A stretch of DNA of 64,000 bases from the NCBI GenBank assembly GCA_027943335.1, contig BSBK01003252.1, positions 846,001 through 910,000 on the forward strand, written 5' to 3'. The position numbers were made by a program, and so were the translations under genes. The notes under the pieces are model-generated. The model ran no database searches, had not been told where the DNA came from, and worked only from the letters and a program-made list of their open reading frames with translations. The stretch comes from Chamaecyparis obtusa (Eukaryota; Streptophyta; Pinopsida; Cupressales; Cupressaceae). How positions within the stretch are numbered: position 1 is the stretch's first letter; the number at the start of each line of letters is the position of its first letter. Shown here one piece after another: positions 1 to 10,400 of this stretch.

Positions 1-1844
1 AATTTTCCAAGCAATTACCTAAGGCTTTAGAGGAAAGAATAAATAAAAAATGGTCCTATTCCTTAGACACCGAGAAGAAAATGAGGGAACAATCCCTAGT
101 TGTGGTAGTTCCTAATTTATCTATCACTGAGATTGAGGACTACATGAAAACATACTCTAGGAGATTCAAAGTAAAATGTCAGGCACTGCAGATACTAGAT
201 GAGAATCTAGTAGATATAGATGAGTCAAGTCAACTCATCTGGACCTCAATAGTTGTAGCCTGAGAGCAAGCTGAAAAGATGAAATTTCTCAACTTGTTTA
301 AGAAGAGACAAAAATCAAAAGGTAAAGGCATTCATATTGAAGATGCAGACCTGGTAGTGAACCAAGAAAAAGTTGATATATCATTTATTGAGTTACCTGA
401 TACAAAATATGCCACTGAGGATTTAAGTATTTCACAGGATGCACTGGATCAGGTTAAGATCCAAATTATAGATAACAAGGCACTATATATACTCATTGAG
501 GACATCAGAAATGGTGATCTTGATGATAGAGATGATGATGAGGATGTGAACATTGCTGGAGGCACAACACAAGAAGAAGGTATTTTTACCAAGCCTGCAA
601 TCACATCACTACCAAGTGACTTTCCTATTCTAATGGAAGTTGTTGAAATTGTGACCAAGGAACAACCCAAAGGCTCAAACCCTAAGCAACCAATGGATAC
701 ATTAGGGGAACAAGGCAATGAAACATTGACAAATACAAATAAGCCTAAAGAAAAAGAGATAATAGAGGAAGATACAAAGGGCTAAGATGACCCCAAAGAA
801 ACCAAGGCTACCGCACCTAACACAACATCTGAAGCTCTATCTCAATCAATTGACACACAGGTTATCGAGGAGTAGAAAAAGGAAGATATCATGTCAATCG
901 GACAAGACACACAAAATGGTAAGGAGAAAGCAATAATTCAGGTTGTAAAGAGCTCACCTCAAGAGCCAGAGAAGAAGAAGAATAAGAAAAGGAAAGGAAA
1001 AGGGATGGTCACACTAGATGAAATCATTGTTATACCTAATTGTGACCCGAGGACCCTAAGCCCCAAAGAACTTAGAAAATATGGGGAGTTATGTACATGG
1101 AAAGTAGGACAAGAAAATATGAGAATGGAATGCAAGAGCAAGGAAATATTGGAAAATGTAAGAGATATCTTACAAGAAGTTGTACATGAGGTACAAATTA
1201 ATGATGATACACCCATAATGGACCAACTTGCTACCCTTATAGAAGAAATCAATGCCCTTAACATTGAAGCGGAGAAAAGAATAGAAGAACGGGTAGAATC
1301 TAAGGTTCAGGACAAACTTGTAGAGAAAATCAGCTAGGAAGTGGCAATAAACAAGGTGAAATTATCTGAGGTAATAACCAATATTCAATCTATTACTTAG
1401 TTAATTAGTTAGATATTGATTAAGCTTTGCACTGTGGATACCTTCACTACTGAGATTAGTGAGAAAATTAAATAGCTGGATATCGAAATCCAAGCCATTG
1501 CACAAGAAGCCTTAACCAAGCCAGATGCTTTTGCTAATAATATACTAAAGGTTCAAAAACTTAGGCAGTTAAGAGTAGATCTAAGGAAGCAGGAAGAAAG
1601 GATAAGTGACCAGGTCACCGAGCTACAAATCGAGTTGCTTCCTTATTTGAAATTTTTTGAGAAACACATTATCCAAGCACAAACACTTGTTGTAACACTA
1701 GAAATTTTTATGTTGGAGAATATCTTTGACATGCATGCACAAGTTAGTCTTGAAAACATTTCTCTAACCAAATTGAAAGATGAATGGGAAAACCTCTTGG
1801 ACTCTTTGATGAAAACCCACCAGCATATTTTTGATAAATTATAA
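1..1844 (+). pseudogene. F1 ORF2, C-terminal half (unknown function, coiled coil)
   Basis: One reading frame runs from the window edge to the TAA at 1842-1844. It is broken by stops at 261-263, 783-785, 873-875 and 1335-1337 and by several more near 1400. I do not recognise a named domain. Visible parts are an acidic, Lys/Glu/Pro-rich linker (about 340-960), a basic run of Lys and Arg (about 970-1005), a motif with sequence DEIIVIPNCDPRTLSPKEL (1017-1073), and a long heptad-like coiled coil to the end, closing with a W-containing segment (EWENLLDSLMKTHQHIFDKL). The same modules occur in ORF2 of elements B and E. The stops look like single transitions in an otherwise preserved frame, so this is an old inactivated gene. 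The product was probably a structural or RNA/protein-binding cargo protein; that is inference. Confidence 0.7.
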
Positions 1845-2041
1845 GTATACATTTTCTTTGAGTTTGACATTAATATAAAAAATGGGTTAAACTAATGTAT
1901 ATGCCAAACTATGTGAATATATGATAAGTATACTACATACTACCGAGAACATGCACTGAGGGGGAGAAATGTTTTATCTATGTATATATGGAAAAGTTAG
2001 AACAATTTTGAGACATCAGGTCTATATAAATTCAAAGGTTT

Positions 2042-2099
2042 TGATACTAATGCCAAAGAGGGAGATTGTTATCTCTACTTGAGCATTAAAGATTGTCAC
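2042..2099 (+). repeat. F1 terminal polypurine tract and first ~32 bp of an F-family LTR (stub)
   Basis: The context ATACTAATGCCAAAGAGGGA marks the 3' polypurine tract. The LTR start TGTTATCTCTACTTGAGC follows at 2067. The stub matches the start of the full LTR at 7222 and stops at about 2098, where a copia LTR start (TGTTAGCTTGTGGTGACT) begins. Confidence 0.75.
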
Positions 2100-2117
2100 T
2101 GTTAGCTTGTGGTGACT

Positions 2118-2718
2118 AATTTATTTCCTTAGATAGAAATATGATGTACTTCAAACTTTTAAGAAATGGAAATGCTTGGTTGAGAATGAGACTGGTTAAA
2201 GGTTAAAATGTCTCAGATCTAATAATGGTGGTGAGTATTGCAGCACAAAATTTGAAGATTATTGTTCCTCTAATGGTATTCATAGGTAAAAATTTGTACC
2301 AAGGACTCCATAAGAAAATGGAGTGGTTGAATGCATGAACAGAACAATAATGGAGCATGCAAGGAGTATGAGGTTGCATGATAGGTTGCCCTTAAACATG
2401 TGGGCAGAGGCTGTAAACACTACTATTTATTTAATCAATAGAGGCCTCTCTACTCCTTTGGACTCTAGTATTCTAGAAGAAGCATGGAGTGGTAAGAAGG
2501 TGAGTTATTCTTTTCTCAAAATCTTCATTTGTGAAGCTTTTGCACTTATAGATTCAGAAAATAGAACCAAGCTGGAAGCTAATTCAAAGAAATGTGTATT
2601 TGTTGGATATGATATTGATGAATTTGGTTATAGGCTTTGGGATTTTGAAAATCATAAAATTGTAAGAAGTAGGAATGTCATATTCAATGAGAAAGTGTTG
2701 TACAAAGATCTGTTGTAG
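2118..2718 (+). pseudogene. pol: G integrase core fragment (copia)
   Basis: The translation shows the hallmarks of a copia integrase catalytic core. A KKWKCLVENETG segment is followed by LRSNNGGEY, where the second catalytic Asp is replaced by Asn. The ENGVVECMNRT segment with the catalytic Glu then appears, and the linker to reverse transcriptase after it. The first catalytic Asp and the zinc-binding HHCC region are missing because the 5' side is deleted up to the LTR stub at 2117. In-frame stops lie in the first 200 bp (after ENETG, after GIHR and in PRTP*ENG). The long open part runs 2323-2718. The gene cannot encode an active enzyme. Confidence 0.85.
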
Positions 2719-2832
2719 CAGCATGAGAAGAAATAAAATGACTATGTAGTACTGGATGATACTTCAAAAGCTGATGTTCTAGTAGTTCCTTATGTTCTGC
2801 AACAACAACAAAAATAAATACCACACACCCCA

Positions 2833-4482
2833 GTGAATGTTAGATGGTCAACAAGGCTAAGTAGACCTCTTGAAAGATTTTCTCCCTCTTTCTATTCTAT
2901 TTTATTAACAGATGTTGGTGAACCTAAATGTTATAATGAAGTTGTGCAAGTGGATACAAATATTCAGTGGGAGTCTGTAATGATAGAGGAAATGGACTCG
3001 TTGCTAAAAAATCACACTTGGGATTTATGCAAGTTACCTATAGGTAAAAGGGTTCTACAAAATAAATGGGTTTATAGTCTGAAAGAAGAGGATGGAGGTA
3101 AGAAAATATTTAAAGCCAGGTTAGTTGTAAAAGGATTTGCACAGAAAAATGGCATTGAGTTTGATGAGATATTTTCTCCAGTTGTTAAAATGACTTCTAT
3201 TCATATTATTTTAAGTATTGTGGTTGCTGAAGATTTGCATTTAAAGCAGCTTGATGTTAAAACAACTTTTCTTCATGGTGATTTGGATGAAGAAATATAT
3301 ATGGTACAACCACAAGGATTTGAGGTCAAGGGTAAGGGGAATTTAGTGTGCAGATTGCAGAAAATTTTATATGGCTTGAAGAAAGCACCTTAGAAATGGT
3401 ATATTAAATTTGACACTTTTATGAATGAGCATGGATACACTCAGTGTCATTCTGACCATTGTGTTTACTTTAAGAGGTTGGATGATGATAGCTACATTAT
3501 TTTATGCTTATATGTTGATGATATGCTTGTAGTTGGGTCTAACATGAATCACATTAAGGGGTTGAAACAATAGTTAGCACATTCTTTTGCTATGAAGGAT
3601 TTGGGGGTAGAAAAACAAATCCTTGGTATGAAAATTTGCAGAGATAGAAAAAATAGGAAGTTGACTTTATCTCAAGTTGATTATATTGAGAAGGTGTTGC
3701 AACATTTCTCTATGGAGAATGCCAAAGATGTCAGCACACCTTTTCCTAGTCATTTGAAATTGACTAAGGAGATGTGTCCTAAGACATCATAAGAGGAGGC
3801 TAAAATGTCTAAGGTACCTTATGCTTCAGCTGTAGGGAGCTTAATGTATGCTATGGTATGTACTAGGCTAGATATTGCACATGCCGTGGGAGTCGTTAGC
3901 TGATATATGAATCACCCTGGTATTGAGCATTGGAATGCAGTCAAATGGATTCTCAGATATTTGAGAGGTACATCTAGTAAGTGTTTACACTTTGGGGGAT
4001 CTACTACTACTGTACAAGGCTATGTTGACTCATATTTGGCAGGAGATATATATATATATATCAGGTGGAGTACTACATGATATGTATTTACTATTGGTGG
4101 GATAGTAGTGAGTTGGATTTCTCGACTAAAAATGGTGGTTGCATTATCTACTACAGAGGAAAAGTGTGTTGCTGCTACATATGCAGCCAAGGAGATGATA
4201 TGGCTTCAATTCTTCATGGAAGAATTGGGACATCCACAGATGGATAATTTTCTACATACAGATAGCCAAAGTGCCATTCATCTTGTGAAGAATTCTTCTT
4301 TGCACTCAAAGACAAAACACATACAATTGTGGTACCATTTCATTCGGTCAGTTTTGGATGATGGGTAGTTAAAGCTGGAAAAGATACATACAGATGATAA
4401 TCCAACATATATGTTTACAAAGGTAGTAACAAGGGAGAAGTTGAACTCATGTTCAGCTTCAGTTGGTCTTTTAGACTGAATA
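2833..4482 (+). pseudogene. pol: G reverse transcriptase - RNase H (copia)
   Basis: A single frame holds the whole copia RT and RNase H. It has the KARLVVKGFAQKNGIEFDE segment, the QLDVKTTFLHGDLDEEIYM segment, the YGLKKAP segment, the active-site YVDD at about 3511-3522, and the RNase H part with EEKCVAATYAAKE and the DSQSAIHLVKN and KTKHI blocks. In-frame stops are at about 3391, 3571, 3790, 3901, 4078 and 4366; most could be C-to-T or G-to-A changes. A short TA run at about 4050-4060 replaces the usual acidic block just before the STTGY-like segment without shifting the frame. The gene ends at a TGA near 4481, followed by about 130 bp and the polypurine tract AAGTGGGAGAT. Confidence 0.9.
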
Positions 4483-4615
4483 GAATAAAGGAACAGTTAA
4501 GTCCAGGGTGGTTTGATCTAGTGGGAGCCTCATATGGTAGCAATATTACTACAGGATCAGTCTCTAAGTAGGAGGTTTTTTAGTGTGGATACTAATCAAT
4601 CACCAAGTGGGAGAT

Positions 4616-5007
4616 TGTTAGCTTGTGGTGACTGATCAGGAAAGTACTATACACTTTTCCTCTTGACGGGCTAACATATTTTCGGCTAATTTTGGGTTGA
4701 CATGTTGTAACTCATTCTAACCCTAAAGCAACAAAATATTGTATAATATGGATTAGGTTTAGGGATTTCATTATGTATGGTTTTAGTACTTACGGTAGAA
4801 TTGAGATGTAAGGGATTACAAATTGTAATCAGGTTGTAATCACTGGATAATAATAATATTGGACTCAATGTTGGTTGATGTAGCCCAGGGATTGGGTAAA
4901 CCACGTTAAATCTTTGTGTCTTCTATTCTCTTTTGTGTGGTTTATGTTTTTTTGATAATTGGTTATATTTTCATGTAACTGTTATTTCTATCTTGTTAAT
5001 CCTATTA
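4616..5007 (+). repeat. G LTR (about 392 bp)
   Basis: It begins TGTTAGCTTGTGGTGACTGA right after the polypurine tract and ends just before a primer site at 5010. It acts as the 3' LTR of the pol to its left and as the 5' LTR of the gag to its right. The exact 3' end is uncertain because the expected CA has decayed. It lacks the shared motifs seen in the LTRs of A, B, C, E, F, I and J, so it belongs to a different copia lineage. Confidence 0.75.
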
Positions 5008-5009
5008 AG

Positions 5010-5021
5010 TGGTATCAAAGC
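5010..5021 (+). promoter_or_regulatory. G primer-binding site (tRNA-Met)
   Basis: TGGTATCAAAGC differs by one base from the initiator tRNA-Met complement TGGTATCAGAGC. It lies a few bases after the LTR end and about 75 bp before gag. Confidence 0.85.
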
Positions 5022-5094
5022 GAGGTTGTTTTTCAGTTATCCTCTACAAGAAGATCTCACAATTTAGTGGGAGTCTTATGGTTGAGTGGCAAAA

Positions 5095-5880
5095 ATGGAA
5101 GATGAGGGTAGGATGAAGGTTGACAAGTATAATGGTCAGAACTTTCAGTTATGGAAAATGCAAATGGAGGACTATCTCTATCAGAAGGATCTATGGCAGC
5201 CGTTGGAAGGAAAAGCCAAGAAACTAGTAAGCATTTCTGATGAAGACTGGGTTGTTCTTGATAGAAAGGCCCTTGGTAGTATTTGATTATGCCTGGCATA
5301 ATTGGTGGCATTCAATATTACACAAGCAACGATGACTAAAGATTTGATGAAAACCCTAGCGAAGTTGTATGAAAAGCCCTCCACTTCAAATAAGGTATTT
5401 CTCATGAAGCATTTGTTTGATATGAAAATGGTGGAAGGTGGGTTAGTTTCTAATTATTTAAATGAGTTTAATATAGTTACCCATCTATTAACTTTAGTCA
5501 ATGTTATTTTTGATGAAGAATTCAGGGCTCTCTTGATTTTCTATTCTTTGCCTGAAAGTTGGAATGGCTTGGTAATGGTTTTTAGTAACTCTGTTTCTAG
5601 TTCTAATACCCTAAAATTTGATGATGTTATTCATGTTATTCTAAGTGAGGAAATTCATAGGAAAAGCTCAGGACAGGTAGTGTCTTAAATGCACAAAGAA
5701 GAGGTAGAACCAATGAGAGAGGAAACAAATCTAGAAATCATGGGAAATCAAGAGGAAAATCAAAGGGAAAGAGGTCTGAATCCAGAGGGCCAAATGATTG
5801 TTGGTACTATGGAAAACAAGGTCATAAGAAGAAAGATTTCTGGTCTTAGAAGAATAAAGGAGGCAAACAAGAAGGTAACA
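5095..5880 (+). pseudogene. gag: G gag (copia type, zinc knuckle degraded)
   Basis: The likely start is the ATG at 5095 (MEDEGRMKVDKYNGQNFQLW). This N-terminal YNGQNFQLWKMQMEDYL segment is typical of copia Gag (UBN2/Retrotran_gag_2 families). The middle (5302-5688) keeps the LMKTLAKLYEKPSTSNKVFLM and LPESWNGLV features of that family. Stops lie at 5284 and 5686, and there is a frameshift between 5688 and 5799. The zinc knuckle near 5799 reads CWYYGKQGHKKKDFW, so two of the three Cys are lost. The frame then runs straight into F-element coding sequence, giving a chimeric open stretch of no likely function. Confidence 0.85.
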
Positions 5881-5894
5881 AGGAGGAAAATACA

Positions 5895-6999
5895 AACAAG
5901 CCTGAAGAAAAAGAGGCAACAGAGGAAGATACAAAGGGCCAAGATGACCCCAAAGAAACTAAGGCTACCCCACCTAACACAACATTTGAAGCTCTATCTT
6001 GGTCAATCGACACATAGGTTATCGAGGAGTAGAAAAAGGAAGATAACATGTGAACTAGTCAAGACACACAAAATGTTGAGGAGAAAGCAATAATTTAGAT
6101 TGTAAAGAGCTCACCTCAAGAGCCAGAGAAGAAGAAGAAGAAAAGAAAAGGAAAAGGGCCGGTCACACTAGATGAAATCATTGTTATACCTAATTGTGAC
6201 CCAAGGACCCTAAGCCCCAAAGAACTTATAAAATATGGGGAGTTATGTACACGGAAAGCAACACAAGAAAAGTTGAGAATGGAATGCAAGAGTAAGGAAA
6301 TATTGGAAAATGTAAGAGATATCTTACAACAGGTCATACCTAAGGTACAAATTAATGAGGATACACCCATAATGGACCAACTTGCTACTCTTGTAGAAGA
6401 AATCAATGCCCCTAACATTGAAGCAGCAAAAAGAATTGAAGAATAGGTAGAATCTAAGGTTCAGGACAAACTCATAGAGAAAATCAGCCAGGAAGTGGAA
6501 ATAAACAAGCTGAAATTATCTGAGGTAATAACTGATATTCAATGTATTACTCAGTTAATTAGTTAGATATTTATTAAGCTTTGCACTATGGAGACCATCA
6601 CTGCTGAGATTAGTGAGAAAATTAAATAGTTGGATATTGAAATCCAAGTCATTGCACAAGCCAGCCTTAACCGAGCTAGATGCTTTTGCTAAGCATATAC
6701 TAAAGGTTCAAGAACTTAGGTGGTTAAGAGCAGATCTAAGGAAGCAGGAAGAAAGGATAAGTGACTAGGTCATCGAGCTACAAACTGAGTTGCTTCCTTA
6801 TTTTAAATTTTTTGAGAAACACATTGTTAAAGTGCAAACACTTGTTGCAACAACAAAAAATTTTGTGTTGGAGAACATCTTTGACATGCATGCACAAGTC
6901 AGTCTTGAGCACATTTCTCTAACCAACTTGAAAGAGGAATGGACAAACCTCTTGGACTCTTTGAAGAAAACCCACCAACATATTTTTGATAAATTATAA
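5895..6999 (+). pseudogene. Second copy of F1 ORF2 3' part
   Basis: This repeats 740-1844 with scattered differences: the DEIIVIPNCDPRTLSPKEL module at about 6172-6230, the coiled coil, and the terminal W segment ending at the TAA at 6997-6999. It has its own set of stops, such as those near 6016, 6030, 6096 and 6445, and small indels relative to the first copy. The two copies have therefore mutated independently since the duplication. It enters directly from G gag sequence with no start of its own. Confidence 0.75.
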
Positions 7000-7015
7000 G
7001 TATACATTTTCTTTG

Positions 7016-7221
7016 ATTTTGGCATTAATATCAAAAAGGGGGAAAACTAATGTAAATGCCAAACTATGTGAATATATGATAATTATACTACATACTACTG
7101 AGAGCATGCACCAAGGGGGAGAATTTTTTTATCTATGTATATATGGAAAAGTTAGAATAATTTTGAGACATCGGGTGTATACACATTCAAAGGTTTTGAT
7201 ACTAATGCCAAAGGGGGAGAT
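7016..7221 (+). promoter_or_regulatory. F1 double polypurine tract
   Basis: Two similar blocks lie about 180 bp apart. The internal one (7016-7047) reads TTTGGCATTAATATCAAAAA then GGGGG. The terminal one (7197-7221) reads ATACTAATGCCAAAGGGGGA and is followed by the LTR start. The same pairing is seen in A, B, C, E, F2 and I. The terminal tract would prime plus-strand DNA synthesis; the role of the internal copy is unknown. Confidence 0.7.
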
Positions 7222-8524
7222 TGTTATCTCTACTTGAGCATTAAAGATTGTCATTAGTATCAAAGGTTATTTAGTCAATTACCTATGCTATCTATTTAGT
7301 AAATGGAATCACTATAAGCTATAAATGATAGTTGGTTAACTACATAAGCCTTCACATCGAGTTATCTCAAGGCAGTACTGAGAACATAAGATAACAGTTA
7401 TAACCAAGCACCAAAGAAATTTTACCGAGCATCAGTGTATATCGATACTGAGTGTCAGTAAACACCAAGTAGACTAGATACTGAGCACCAGTATAACCAC
7501 TGAGCAGCATTAACAGTGTTTATCAAGCAATCCAAAAAACAACATAGTAATTAGTTTTGGCACATCTATTTATGCAGACGGTTACAATAGAATCATAAAA
7601 TATTTTACCAAGATCGAGGATCATTTATTATGGATGTAATCATTAATTTTGATGATGATCTCTATGTATTTGTTAGATCTAGGTTATTTTTGTACATCAT
7701 AAATCTTAGGGTTTTTCCCAAGATATTGTAACCTAATTTTCTTAAGCGACAAAAGCAATATGCTATATATTTGTATTTAATGTCATTTTGACATAAGGTG
7801 ATATACATGTGAAGTGTGTTATGTTTGGTATGAACAAGTAGAAGAGATCTTGAAGCAAGAATCCAACTTCAAGACATCAATTGTCAGAAAGAGAAAAGCA
7901 TAATACAGAGACATTCAAATTAGGTAGAATCAAACAAGGCTACTGAGTAGTTTAGAGATAATATTTTCACATATCAAGGTTATATTTATTCAGTACTTAA
8001 TAGATCTATTTTAGACAAGGTTAAGTTGTCATTTGCAGATACATCCTGCTATTCTCTAATCATTGTAACAAAGTTAGCAAAAATATCTTAACAGAGTAGA
8101 CCTTACAGTCTTTTGTAATCTCTTAACTAAGTACACACTCAAGTAGTGTTGTTTAAATCCTATAACTAGGTAGATCTAGCTAATCTAATTGTTACTCCTA
8201 ACAGGGTAAGATCATCAAAAGTGATCACAACTTGTATCCCTAACATGAAAAATTTATTATCTGTAGTAGTGAAGTATTTGTGGGTCTCATCCCCACCATA
8301 GTTTTTACCTTCTAACAAGGGTTTCTGCATCACCAAAATACTTGTGTTATGTGACTGAATTGTTATTTGATTTCATGCAATTTACATTTTCAAGTTAATT
8401 GAATGAATGGATTCAATTGGGTAGATTAGTAAACTATTATTTGTAGATTGAGATTCAAGTTGAAATTTTTTGTGGGCACTGATTCACCCCTCCCCTCTTA
8501 GTACCCTATCTCTCCATTCCAATA
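7222..8524 (+). repeat. F1 3' LTR (1303 bp)
   Basis: It starts TGTTATCTCTACTTGAGC and ends ...CTCTCCATTCCAATA, where the canonical final CA has become TA. The reverse complement of the F2 LTR (48358-49556) has the same ends and body. It contains ACTGAG/ACCAAG-type repeats (about 7400-7520), CCTAACAGGG-like units (about 8080-8210), the hairpin GTGGGTCTCATCCCCAC (8280-8296) and the C-tract motif ACTGATTCACCCCTCCCCTC (8479-8498). Confidence 0.85.
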
Positions 8525-10376
8525 GAATGTGATGCCGGTCACACTACCATTGGAGCAATGCTCAGTCAAGAAGGAAGACTAGTGGCCTTTCACAATGAAA
8601 AATTAAGTGATTCAAAAATAAAATATTCTTGTTATGACATGGAATTATATGCACTGGTACAATCACTAAGGAAATGGAGACACTATCTCCTCCCTAAAGA
8701 TTTTGTGGTCTATACACACAATTAAGCTTTGAGCTTCCTTAACTCATAGGATAAGTTAAGCCACAAGCATATGAAGTGGTTGGAATACATCGAATCCTAC
8801 ACTTTCACCATCAAACACAAGAAGGGACTTCAAAACAAGGTGGAAGATGCATTGAGCAGGAGGTTTCTCATAGTCCAATAATTTCAATTGAAGAGCATTG
8901 GCATAGAGAGCTTCAAAGAGTTGTATTCAGAGGATGAGGACTTTTGAGCAGCCTAAAAAGTGTGTAAGGACTACCAAAATCATTTTCATGGTGATTACTC
9001 TAAATATACTATTCAAGATGGTCTTTTGTTTAGGGGAGGACAACTTTGTGTGCCTAGAGGTTCAATGAGAGAGAACCTAGTGAAAGAGAAACATAATGGT
9101 GCATTAAGTGGTCATTTTGGTATACACAAGACATTAGAACTGGTTAATAGATACTACTATTGGCCTAAGATGAATAGAGATATTCAAAAGTATGTAGAAA
9201 CTTGTATAATCTATCAAAAGGCTAAGGGAACTTCATCTAATGTAGGGTTGTATCAACCCCTCCTAATTCCAAATAGGCCTTGGGAATGCCTTAGCATGGA
9301 TTTTTTAGTTGGGATCCCAAAGACAAAGCAAGGGTTATATAGTATCTTTTTGATAGTGGATAGGTTTAGTAAGATGGCCCACTTTATGCCATGCAAAACT
9401 ACCCATGATGCATGCTACATAGAAAATATCTTCTTTAGAAAGGCAATAAGAATACATGGTTTACCTCTCAGTATTGTATCAGATGGGGACTCTAAGTTTA
9501 TAAGTCATTTTTGGAAGACCCTGTGGCATAAGCTTGGCACCAATCTTTATTTCAACTCTACATATAATCCCTAAATAGATGGACATATTGAGGTAGTCAA
9601 CAGGAGCTTGGGAAACCTTTTAAGGTGTCTCACCAAGGAGTATGGCCAAGCATGGGATCAACTAATTTCCCAAGAAGATTTTTCCTATAATGAAACAATC
9701 AATAGGTCCACAGGGAAGAACTCCTTTGAGATAGTTTATGGAATTTATCCTAGGGGTATCTGTGAGCTTAGAGACCTTGGGAAAAAAGTATAGAAGAGTG
9801 GGTATGCGGAGGATTTTTTTCCATTCAATGAAGGAGATTCATGACACGGTAAAGAAGGCCCTCATGGTAAGTACAAATCACACAAAAAAAAAGATAGATG
9901 CCAGTGAAAGAGAATTTCATTTCCAAATTGGAGACCTAGTTATGGTACACCTAAACCAAAAAATGTTACAAAAATATTTTCCACATAAGTTACAAATGAG
10001 GAGAATAGGCCCTTGTGCCATTCGAGCTAAGTATGGACCAAATACTTACAAGGTTGAAATACTGAAAGACATGGGACTTTCACCAGTCTTTAATGTTGCA
10101 GACCTAGTGGCATATAAGGGACCAAATCCTAGTGGAGATCACCACCAAAAAAATAAGGTAGAGGAGATCAAAGCACTAAAGTTTCCAGCTACACCAAAGC
10201 TCCAAGAAGAGAAGATATTGGACTCAAGGGTTGCCAAAAAGACTAGAACCAAGGTATATATGGAGCACTCAGTTAAATGGAAAGGGAAGAAGGATTCTAA
10301 ATCAACTTGGGTCCTCGATACTGAATTTAACAAGTTAGGCATAGATCCTAACTTAGTTCCTTCAACTAAAGGATGA
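8525..10376 (+). pseudogene. pol: Element H: Ty3/gypsy chromovirus RNase H - integrase - chromodomain
   Basis: This is the 3' end of a gypsy pol gene, cut on the left by insertion of F1. In order it has: RNase H with the ECDAGHTTIGAMLSQ and YDMELYALVQSLRKWRHYL blocks (8525-8880); the integrase zinc-finger region with HFGIHKTLELVNRYYYWP (9111-9164), whose second Cys pair is reduced to a single Cys (about 9208); the integrase core with MDFLVGIPKTKQGLYSI and SDGDSKF, and the catalytic Glu in HIEVVNRS (about 9300-9610); a GPY/F-type module (RRIGPCAIRAKYGPNTYKVE); and a C-terminal chromodomain-like segment with VKWKG and a following Trp (about 10250-10350). Stops lie at about 8723, 8747, 8879, 8944 and 9572, with a frameshift near 9780-9830. 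Chromoviruses use such chromodomains to target chromatin. The copy is dead. Confidence 0.9.
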
Positions 10377-10400
10377 CTTCTTTTTGTTAGGAGAGAATGG

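Larger units (their letters stand above)
2100..5895 (+). mobile_element. Element G: Ty1/copia retrotransposon in permuted order (pol - LTR - gag)
   Basis: The first 18 bp of a G LTR (2100-2117) are followed directly by the integrase core. Reverse transcriptase, RNase H, polypurine tract, one full LTR (4616 to about 5007), a tRNA-Met primer site and a copia-type gag come next. Normal order is LTR-gag-pol-LTR, so gag placed after the LTR shows either two tandem copies sharing one LTR or unequal exchange. The right edge joins F-element coding sequence at about 5880-5900, inside a shared stretch reading roughly AAATACAAA-AAGCCT-AAGA. All reading frames carry stops. Confidence 0.8.
1..8524 (+). 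mobile_element. Element F1: pol-less LTR retrotransposon, 5' end outside window, rearranged with copia element G
   Basis: The right end is an LTR (7222-8524) preceded by a polypurine tract. The left part is the 3' half of a long non-pol reading frame that reappears in element F2 on the opposite strand (49557-53387). The 3' internal region occurs twice, at about 740-2066 and 5895-7221, separated by pieces of a copia element. The first copy keeps only about 32 bp of its LTR (2067-2098). On the right the LTR abuts a gypsy RNase H sequence in mid-frame, so F1 was inserted into element H. The 5' LTR, primer site and gag lie left of the window. No reverse transcriptase or integrase belongs to F1 itself. 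Family identity is firm; the history of the rearrangement is inferred. Confidence 0.8.

Noticed and set aside
959..1264. Minus-strand frame rich in Ser, Phe and Leu opposite F1 ORF2, and its twin at 6116-6418
   Set aside because: It is the antisense shadow of a Lys/Glu-rich coding strand, with no domain of its own.
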